Assembly (NCBI GenBank): GCA_030770545.1
Contig: CM061106.1
Coordinates: 17,877,001 to 17,941,000, forward strand
DNA from: Macropodus opercularis
Taxonomy: Eukaryota > Chordata > Actinopteri > Anabantiformes > Osphronemidae
Length of the DNA: 64,000 bases
Reading direction: 5' to 3'
Position 1 is the stretch's first letter. Each line of letters starts with the position of its first letter. Positions 57,001 to 64,000 of the stretch are shown one piece after another. Under the pieces are notes generated by a model. It saw nothing but the letters and a program-made list of their open reading frames with translations, made no database searches and was not told the origin of the DNA. Made by a program: the position numbers and the translations under genes.

Positions 57001-60000
57001 GGTTAGAAATGATTTTGGTCAGCCTTGTTTTTGTCATTTTAAATTTCCCAGTGAGGGAACTATGAGGGGATTGCTGGCACCATCTAGTGGCCTAAATTCA
57101 TCCCTACAAGGGGATCACCCTGATTTCAGTCTTGTCCTGTCAGGAGTATTTGTAGCATTGGCTCCACAACAATCCAAGTGTTACAATTATTCTGACTGAC
57201 TAACAAGAACTTATATTACAAGCTGGCTCTCAGGCTGATTAGAAGACAAGACCGACTGGGTAACACGTGATAGGCACAGAGTGGCTACCAAAGCAGTAGA
57301 TAGTATGAATCTACAAATAAACCGACTGACAGTAAGAGAAACATAAGAAGAATAAACGGTATGTGCTTAAATACCAACTATGAGACCAGGTGAAAGTGAT
57401 GACAATGATTACCATGGAAACCGGAAACAGAAGTGACACACATACACCAGACAGGACAAAACACAGCAGTGCCTCCATATGCTGGGGGACCGAGCTGCCA
57501 AGAAATTAACTGATTAAAGCTTTAAGTCAAAAATTGTGTAATCTAATAGAAAGCCATAAAATAAAAAAGTTGTACTTTGTGAAAATAAGATCCACTTGAT
57601 TGATGAATTGAATGCAAATGCTTCTCTGCCCTGTCATGTTTGGCTCACTGTAATGTGAATGAAATGGAAAATTGCACATTAGGCACCGTGGCACTTCTAT
57701 GTCGGTCACTAGAAGAGAGCAAGAAGGAGAATTAGTTTGCTAATTACAAAGCTAAAAATAGCATCGCATACACTGAAGAATGAACACAAATGTTGGCAGA
57801 GGAGATGGCAGGTCTGAAACATGGAGCAATGAAGTGATACAGGGAGACCAGTCTCTCAGGAGAGCTGAATAATCCAGGGAGTGAGCAGCAGAGGTGATGT
57901 TCCAGTCCAGACCACAGTAGTGTGATTTCTTGGAGGGTCCGGGCAGGCTATACAATATCCGGTGTTTATCCAGCAGAGCAAGATCTGATGAAACTGTAAT
58001 TCAGCGTTGTTGATTCTGTGTTACAAAGCAAAACAACAGAGCAAAACCAGCCAATGGCTCTAGGGTCCGTGACACTGGAATAAGACACACGGCACTAGTC
58101 ATCCTGATTACAAACATTTAAAGAGCACATTGTAAGCGCCAGTAAAGACCATAAGCATTGTTACAATACTAGAACGAGTGGAGCTCGGACCGACTCGCAA
58201 ACAGAACCAAAGAGATGCTTTGCGTAATCGGAAGTTTAGTTTATTATTCAAACATTATTTTGTAGCTCCACAAACTGAAACATTATCTGTAAACAGGAAT
58301 GCTCACCTAATCCGATCAAAACAAAATCACTGCCAAAAAATTAACTATACAGAAACAAAATCATTGCAGAGTGCAGGAACTATCACAAAAGCTATGACAA
58401 TACTAACTAACATTACTCACACGAGCAAAACAGCCTGTCATGGATAGTGACAGGATGACACAGGAGGAAGAGACAGCACCCCCTGGCGGGAGGTGGGTGT
58501 ATGTACGTGTGCGTGGGAACAAGCAGAGGTACAATCTTTATTTGAAATCTGAACAAATATCAAGAAGTAATAATAATAGGTGCTGCTGTGCACTTCCAGT
58601 GAGAGAGGTCTTCTAGAGAGGAAAAGAGACATGGAATTAATCTCAAGCAGATAACTTATTTGTAAAAAAATATTTATTAATATTAAATATTTCTAAAAGC
58701 TTCTCTTTCAGGAACTGAAATATAAATGATAGTGAACAGGTGCACAGGGAACCAATGGGGGAAGGAGCTGTTAGGTTTGGTCCATGAAAAGCTGATGAGT
58801 ACCTAAGGTGCACAAAACAAAGCATGGGCAACACAAGCTCATGATCAGACGATCAACAATCCAGGAACCAAAATTAAGCATGTGACTAAATTGGAAATAA
58901 ACCCTAAAAAAATAAAAATCAAGCTACATCACATTTGTTGGAATCAAAGTTACTTACTTCAGTTTTTATTTTCTTTATTATTTAAATATTATTTTACTGG
59001 GAATAGCCACTACAGACTGGAGAACTAACTAGTTCCCTTATAGGGAATTATTAAAATCACCACCACACAATCACACTGTAGCACACCGTCTGACCAACTA
59101 ACAGGGGAGGAGAAGAGAAGGGGTGAGGACCCAAACACACGACAAGTATTTGATTAAACAAAGCAAGAAATGCAAAAAGTGGAGCTATCCATAGCTAAAG
59201 ACACACTGCATGGCAGGACAAGTGTAGAAATCAAAGCCAGAGCTGAAAATCAAACTACTACAGAGAAATCAATTGAATATATTACAAAATACCACTATTA
59301 AACCAAGCACAGACACCAGAAAGAACAGTTAAACAAACACACTGAGCAGCAGTAAGTTAACTTAAGGAATGCAGAAAACAGAGGGACAGTATAGATACAG
59401 AAGGTCATCGACCAGTATAACAGTACTCCCAACAGACCCAGTAGCAATGACAGCTAAGATAAAGGACCCACAAGAGTGGTGTAAATACTAAATACTGCAA
59501 CAGGTGTAGGTGACGACGCTGACTGTCAGAAACAAACCAGAAACTGGAAACGGGAAACAAAACCGGAAGTGACATCATGAGAAGAGAACGGAAGCAAACA
59601 AACTTATGTTAGAATGAACTACTAAAAACCATCAAGTCATCAAAAGTGTTGTTATTTGTATGCTTCCGTTTTGTATTATACACTTAAATGATCCAACTGT
59701 GGCTCATAAAAATGGTCACTGGTTACTATAATAACTAGTATTTATACCACAGCTATGGGTCAAAATAGAAATAATATTTTACTCTTTAGCTGTCAAAACT
59801 AAAAAAAAACTGCTCTGTTGTATCAGAAATATAGTTTGTATATGAAACTTGCATGATTGTTGGATCATGTAACTTATTCTGAGAATGAATGACGCTTTAC
59901 AGAGAAACAGAAACGTTTTATTGGCGCCTACAGGAGTATTCCACGTTTTCTGTATGAAGCCTTTTCAATAGTAAGTAATAAATCCCTAATGTTTAGATAC

Positions 60001-62212
60001 AGTGTGTACTGTACAACTTTTATTATTTTTCTCTCGTATTCTTGAGGAGACCATCTAGACTCTGTTGAACTAAACAGATACTGTGTCAGTGGAGGCATTT
60101 CACATCACAACCCTCACGTAGGTGTCGCGAGCTCAGCCTATCCCTCAACGCTCATCAAACATGGCATTGTACAATTTCTGAAAATAATGTAAAATAAGTA
60201 ATAATCTTTAATAACTTAATTTTAATTTACAGGACGACAATTTGGGGAATCTGAGATAGACCTAAACCCTGAGCAGCTGCTTTAATTTCAGCACATCACA
60301 ATTGGACAGTTGGAATTACACAGCAAACAACGTGTTCCGTATGGTCCCAAACACAGTCAGCAAGGACAAAAAGTTGTGTGTATATTTTCAGAACTGGTGT
60401 TCAGGCAAATGATATATGCTATTGACTCACTGTATTGGCATTAGGCCACTCACTGGTCTCCACTGACACACACCTCAGTTATTCACATCTACTCCTCAGG
60501 TTGTATTTAAAAGAGAAATACATTACTAAATACTGCTTGATGAGTGCATGTGGCATCTAATATTGCCATAGTGAGATGCACCAGAACGGTATAGTTTACC
60601 ATTTTAAAAAGGTTTTCTGGCAGGAGCTCCCTGAAATAATGCATAGGAATAAATAATAAATGTGGCAGGATACAGTAGCTACAGTACAGCACTTAGCTAT
60701 TACTTAATTATATTCATTATATTTATTCATTATTATTTTATTATATTAACGTCTGTCCTCGTTAAATTCTCTTGTATGTACAAAGTTAGCTTGTCATAGT
60801 TTTGTTGTAATAGTGGTTTAATTTTGACTTTGTGCGTTGGTCAGCTTTTGTTTGTCTGTATTTCAATTGGCGTCTCTGAGCTTGTTTATTTTACTTGTTT
60901 GGTTATATCTAAATTTAGTGTTTTTTCTTTTTCAACTCTCCAGCCTGCTGTGATATTTTGTTATTTCAACAATCAGAAAACTAACCTATTGCATCTCTCT
61001 GGGTCTATTTTGCAGTGTTTTGTTATAGTTATGCTATGGCTTATATCTTTATTAGACATCTATAGAGCAACGGCAATTAAATCGTTGTTGTCAACAGACT
61101 GCAATTAGTAGCCCTCAATCTTGTTTTTTTCAGATTCAAATTTATCCATATCCTCTGTAAGTCAATACTGTACAGGCTTACACACATACACACAATTTTA
61201 TGATCGCCATCCTGTTACACAACTGTAATTTACACTCACTCTCATAGAGCCAGGCAGTCACTCATTCTCACACTCACACACATATTTTGCTAAACCCTAA
61301 ATGCATGTCTGGGGAGGGGGGAGACGGGGGATCAGTTAAAATGTGAACCTAGGCCGATGTTTTGTGTCGACTTGAACTAGATATTATTTATTTATTACTT
61401 TTTTTTCTGAATTTAAGATTTCACAAATTCACAGCATAAACTGACTAAATGGTTAAAAGAGTATATTTGCTTCATCAAGTCTGACCAAATATGTCCAAAG
61501 GCAGTATTTAATAATAATAATTTAATTAGGTAAAGGTACTGCAAAATTGTACTTACTTGTCATGGATCAGACTGGTGGCAGGGTGAGCGTGTATTATTAT
61601 GTGTGTCTAAGGGAAAACAGCTTGATTAGAAAATTCAGATATATTTTTCAGATAAAATACAAATAAAAAAAATACTATTAAATGCTATGAAAAAAAAAAG
61701 ATAAGTTACCAACAGACACTGGCAGACCATTATGTTCCAGTCTGTACAACCCTACATGACATTACAAGTGGGACAAATTGATATGGTAAAATATTTAAAG
61801 TGAAGATTTGTTTAAAAACCTAGATGTTATATGCAACATTGTGATTTCATTATCTTGCTTTTCAGTATAAGGGTATTCAGTAGTGACAAATGGATGTGTT
61901 ATTTTTAATACAGCAATTTGTTGTATTCAATTATTTATAAGATTTCTTTTTGTCATCTAGCAGATGAAGTGTAGAAGTGTATTTCTTGGACAAACACCTG
62001 TGAATACTGTAATTGTAGCTTGCTGGTTTTGGCAGCCTACAACTTAGCACTTATGATGAGACTCTTGATATTTATTTAAATGCTCTTGTCTCTTTGTGCG
62101 GTGCAGGTTTTGTGTGGGCGACAAATTTTTCCTGAAAAACAACATGATCCTGTGCCAGACAGACTACGAGGAAGGACTAATGAAAGAAGGCTACGCGGCC
62201 CACGTCCGTTGA
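47851..62212 (+). CDS. lmo3: lmo3, LIM domain only 3 (complete, three coding exons)
   Basis: This gene encodes a LIM-only nuclear cofactor that bridges transcription factors (LDB1, bHLH and GATA-type partners in the family) and does not bind DNA itself. Coding exons 47851-48056, 54027-54152 and 62107-62212 total 438 bp, giving 145 residues plus stop, the usual LMO3 length. LIM1 zinc ligands are C13, C16, H34, C37 and C40, C43, C63, D66. LIM2 ligands are C77, C80, H99, C102 and C105, C108, C127, D130. All are intact. The start MLSVQPDTKPKGC and the end EGLMKEGYAAHVR identify LMO3 rather than LMO1, which differs in both tails. All introns have GT/AG borders. Intron 2 (6.0 kb) holds a LINE, a Tc1 element and a gypsy remnant. 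Intron 3 (8.0 kb) holds another LINE. The LINE, Tc1 and gypsy copies in these introns are inactive. Confidence 0.97.
51061..51463 (+). mobile_element. Tc1/mariner element, left part with transposase C-terminus
   Basis: The left end CAGTATTGTGCAAAAGTTTT follows TA. A 76-codon frame (51236-51466) contains WPPQGPDLNIMECVWDHVKR, the C-terminal catalytic block of Tc1 transposases, and ends RIAAVLKAKGVHTKY. The N-terminal DNA-binding part and most of the catalytic core are deleted. The element is interrupted by a LINE at about 51464 and resumes near 52294. Confidence 0.85.
51464..52293 (-). mobile_element. LINE (L2/CR1 group) inserted within the Tc1 element
   Basis: The minus-oriented copy begins with its ATTCAA-repeat tail and CTTTATTTATATAGCGCC at the left. 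It runs through the 3' UTR to the reverse transcriptase C-terminus (APYAPNRTLRSQSAGLLVIP) at the right, where it is 5'-truncated. Tc1 3' sequence resumes immediately after it. Confidence 0.88.
52294..52370 (+). mobile_element. Tc1 element, right remnant
   Basis: GATGTGATTTAGATTTCTCA followed by TTTGTTCATTTACTG matches the 3' part of the related element at 40130-40190. The right inverted repeat is not recognisable. Confidence 0.6.
52680..53800 (-). pseudogene. Ty3/gypsy retrotransposon remnant with Gmr1-type domain order
   Basis: Read along the minus strand from 53800 down, an integrase zinc-finger remnant (CQSCPQYQ, about 53650) comes first. Then comes the integrase C-terminal region (EFLYGREVKGPL; KWQGLFEIQERIGPTTYKV; LPVNVLKEW). 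Next is the pre-RT block (VTPGRTSRIEHNIVLKEGA) and then an RNase H start (KYSTVEKEAL) near 52870. The integrase catalytic core and the RT palm are deleted, and several stops are present. Integrase before RT/RNase H is unusual for gypsy elements but is the known order in Gmr1-like elements of fish and other deuterostomes. Confidence 0.75.
53912..53972. repeat. Short dispersed fish repeat close to lmo3 exon 3
   Basis: GGTAAATGGTCTGCATTTGT followed by ATAGCGCTTTTCTACC matches, in reverse complement, 12122-12160. It ends about 55 bp before the exon 3 acceptor. Confidence 0.65.
54003..54020 (+). promoter_or_regulatory. lmo3: (TG)n tract at the lmo3 exon 3 splice acceptor
   Basis: The last 24 bases of intron 2 read TATG(TG)n TTGTACCAG, with no C/T-rich tract. 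UG repeats in pre-mRNA are binding sites for CELF, TDP-43 and related proteins, so this acceptor may be regulated. Confidence 0.5.
54027..54152 (+). CDS. lmo3: lmo3 exon 3
   Basis: The acceptor TTGTACCAG precedes 54027 and the donor GTGAGTGA follows 54152. It is 126 bp and encodes the last base of Arg69 through two bases of Arg111. It starts LFGVTGNCAACSKLIP and covers the first zinc module of LIM2 and the first half of the second. Confidence 0.96.
54944..55535 (-). mobile_element. LINE 3' end (L2/CR1 group)
   Basis: A minus-oriented, 5'-truncated copy with an ATTCAA tail at the left, the common 3' UTR, and the RT C-terminus (KTRLKTFLF-type region) at the right. A segment of the UTR seen in other copies is deleted near 55400. 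Confidence 0.87.
55560..55880 (+). repeat. Dispersed repeat, possible LTR fragment
   Basis: It shares TGTGTGTAATTTCCTGTTTA and TCATTGTTTGTCTTGGTC-type blocks with the 41690-42330 and 56712-57160 copies. Confidence 0.35.
56712..57160 (+). repeat. Dispersed repeat, possible solo LTR, plus copy
   Basis: It begins TGTCATGTCAATGTCACTTC, then TTTCACCTGTTCCTTGTTTC and ATATTTAAG. It is followed closely by an inverted relative at 57180-57470. Confidence 0.45.
57180..57470 (-). repeat. Dispersed repeat, possible solo LTR, minus copy
   Basis: It contains the complement of the plus copy's 5' blocks (CATGGAAACCGGAAACAGAA, then GTGACACACA), so the two form an inverted pair. Confidence 0.45.
59085..59600 (-). 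repeat. Dispersed repeat, minus copy
   Basis: It ends with GGAAACGGGAAACAAAACCG and AAGTGACATCATGAG, the complement of the CACTTCC...GTTTCC start of the family seen at 56712. Confidence 0.4.
62107..62212 (+). CDS. lmo3: lmo3 exon 4 (last coding exon)
   Basis: The acceptor TTGTGCGGTGCAG precedes 62107. It encodes the last base of Arg111 and FCVGDKFFLKNNMILCQTD through EGLMKEGYAAHVR, with TGA at 62210-62212. It completes LIM2 (ligands C127 and D130). Confidence 0.96.
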
Positions 62213-62580
62213 CCCTCATAGACTAACACAGGGGAATAAGTACAAGGAAGAGGAGTGGGAGAAAGAAAGAGACTTGTGTTCATACAACTAAATCCCAAAG
62301 TGTCTCCTGTCCAGCTTCTGTTGCCCTCGTGTACATAACTAAGCAAGGACACTCACTGCTGTACAGTATAGCCATAAAGATGCTAATGTGGCTGGGAAAG
62401 GCCCTGGAGGTCTACTCGTGGCTGAGAAAGGCCCTGGAAGTCTACAGCAAGTATGAAAAAATGAATTGCCAATTTTTTTTAATCATGTGAATTAATGTTA
62501 TTTTGAGGTGAAGACTTTTTTTGTATGTCAGATTAAAACAGTGAATGTACTGTAAAATAAAGCAGCAAAAAAACTGTGTG
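62213..62580 (+). other. lmo3: lmo3 3' UTR
   Basis: It contains a 30-bp tandem duplication at 62388-62445 (GTGGCTGGGAAAGGCCCTGG and its copy) and ends near the poly(A) signal at 62556. Longer 3' ends cannot be excluded. Confidence 0.7.
62556..62561 (+). terminator. lmo3: lmo3 poly(A) signal AATAAA
   Basis: AATAAA lies 344 bp after the stop codon, followed within about 20 bp by a GTGTGTATGTGCG GT-rich element, the normal arrangement for cleavage. Confidence 0.7.
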
Positions 62581-64000
62581 TATGTGCGTTGGTACTGGAC
62601 ATTGTCCGAGAGAAAATGTACACGTTGTCTCCCAAAGCCTGTTGTCGACGCTTTGGTCGGGGTTGGGTTTTTTTTTTCTACACTATTTATTTGATAACCT
62701 TTAATTGAACCTCTTGTTGTCCAAAATACTTGAATCTAATCCAGTGGTAGTTGGATTATATCTCGGATAGCTGTGTAATTATTAATACAGCTATTATGTA
62801 CTTTGCCACACTCTGCAATATGACATTCTAAGACAGGTGTATTCACAATGTAGGCTCCTTGCGTCCTTTTTTGCAGAATTGCCATTCTACATTCTCAGCA
62901 ACATTTTTATAAAAAAAAAAAAACGTCGTCCTCTGATTATCATTAACTACTATAATATATATATGCTAATATATATTATTAGCATATAAAATGCTCATTG
63001 TATTTCTTTTTGTCATCTAGCATGAGAATTTTATTTTTTGGACAACACTTACCGGTACTGTAAATACTGTAATTGTATAATTTTAAACACAAATGTAATA
63101 CAGTTTAAATTGAGTAAACAGTGAGTATGATTGTGTTTTTTCTCTCCTTGGCTAAGCTAAGACAAACATAATAAATGATCCACACACCCAAGCAGTGGAG
63201 CTAGATATACAATAATAATCATATTTATAGTATGCAATTTTGTAGCGCAAATGAAAAAGGGGATTTATGTTAGAGAACTTCATTTCTTCTGGGCTTGTGT
63301 TGATTATATACAGATGCACACCGACTTCTTTTACGGTAACTGTTACGCATGAAGCACCATATCAGTTGTTAGTATATGGACGAAATATGGCAGAATAAAA
63401 TAATAACGGTGACTAAAAATGGGAATTCATACACTCTGATTGGTGCACCTACAGAGTTTCTCTATGCAAGACTAGCATAGTGTAGTGGATAGTTTATATG
63501 CTTGCAATGATGGCAACCTGAGACCAAATCTCGGTGACTGCTTGTTTTGATTTAATTTCTGAAATGCCATAATATATTCAATTCACAACAAACGTGTAAA
63601 CACGCAATTGTTGCTGCATTGTTTCTGTTGTTCCACCTGAAGTACATTGTGGATCACGTCTGCTGTTATGACCTGTGTTTACACTCCAAACGTCTGTGTT
63701 GCCACAGGTCATAATTTAAGCGATGTTTCATACTTAAAATACTATACAAAATGTTATTGTAATTATAATTAAACAGAAATTCTGTCTGCAGCAAAGACCG
63801 AACCCGACCAATACACACAAGTGTGTGTGTGTGTGTGTGTGTGTGTCCTTGTGTAACAATAGTTTCACTGCATTAAAATGAAACAATGGGCTGCAGGGAA
63901 AATTGTGGGTCAAGTCCTTTAAGGCATGGGAGCATTTTATATTATATATATTATATTATATTATATTCATGGATGAAGGCAAAACATGTCAGCTAAGTCT
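62581..64000. other. Downstream flank, no gene seen
   Basis: It includes an AT-rich hairpin at about 62950-62990, a possible degraded tRNA-like SINE at 63478-63535 (GTGTAGTGGATAGTTT then GAGACCAAATCTC), a (GT)n run at about 63819-63846 and a TATAT-rich run at about 63940-63966. Confidence 0.5.
63819..63846. repeat. (GT)n microsatellite
   Basis: About 14 GT dinucleotides. Confidence 0.95.

Larger units (their letters stand above)
54153..62106. other. lmo3 intron 3
   Basis: A 7.95-kb intron with a LINE at 54944-55535, dispersed repeats at 55560-55880, 56712-57470 and 59085-59600, and unique blocks at about 56270-56515 and 57560-57960 that could be conserved non-coding elements. Around 59700-62100 nothing else is recognised. 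No internal exon was found. Confidence 0.5.

Overview
The window looks like teleost fish nuclear DNA. It has two intron-containing vertebrate genes, AT-rich intergenic DNA, many CA/GT microsatellites, and a typical fish mix of transposons: L2/CR1-group LINEs, Tc1/mariner, hAT, an IS3EU-type element, a Penelope-like fragment and a Gmr1-like Ty3/gypsy remnant. There is no bacterial or viral gene organisation. Most open reading frames over 60 codons here are chance frames or transposon debris.

Layout. (1) 1-4430 is a complex tandem repeat array with three identical 376-bp monomers and paired tRNA-like units. (2) 4943-14500, minus strand, holds the 5' part of a RhoGEF gene that I identify as arhgef39 by reading five consecutive coding exons; they give 180 codons of DH domain. 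The PH-domain exons would lie below position 4943 but are not visible. A probable noncoding first exon with a CCAAT box is near 14428-14500. (3) 14600-44500 is a long gene-poor stretch of transposon copies mixed with unique, TAATTA-rich or otherwise enhancer-like blocks (17400-18900, 25560-26720, 42560-43340). (4) 44820-62580, plus strand, is lmo3, a LIM-only transcriptional cofactor: a CpG-rich first exon, three coding exons giving a complete 145-residue protein, and a poly(A) signal. (5) The last 1.4 kb is repeat-rich.

The most notable non-genic observation links the left array to a 1.21-kb hAT-type element at 26899-28109. That element has 8-bp target-site duplications and inverted termini. 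Its interior carries, in inverse orientation, the same modules as the array plus a tRNA-like unit followed by a T5 run. The array therefore looks like amplified internal sequence of a non-autonomous hAT family carrying Pol III-type boxes. Other finds are a 522-bp element with TAC...GTA ends and 6-bp duplications (IS3EU-like), a retroelement remnant whose integrase precedes its RT/RNase H (Gmr1-type order), an 11-codon in-frame upstream start for lmo3, and a TG repeat in place of the polypyrimidine tract at the lmo3 exon 3 acceptor.

The two genes lie in opposite orientations about 30 kb apart, pointing away from each other. Nothing in the sequence suggests they act together. All family names come from reading translations by eye; no database search was run.
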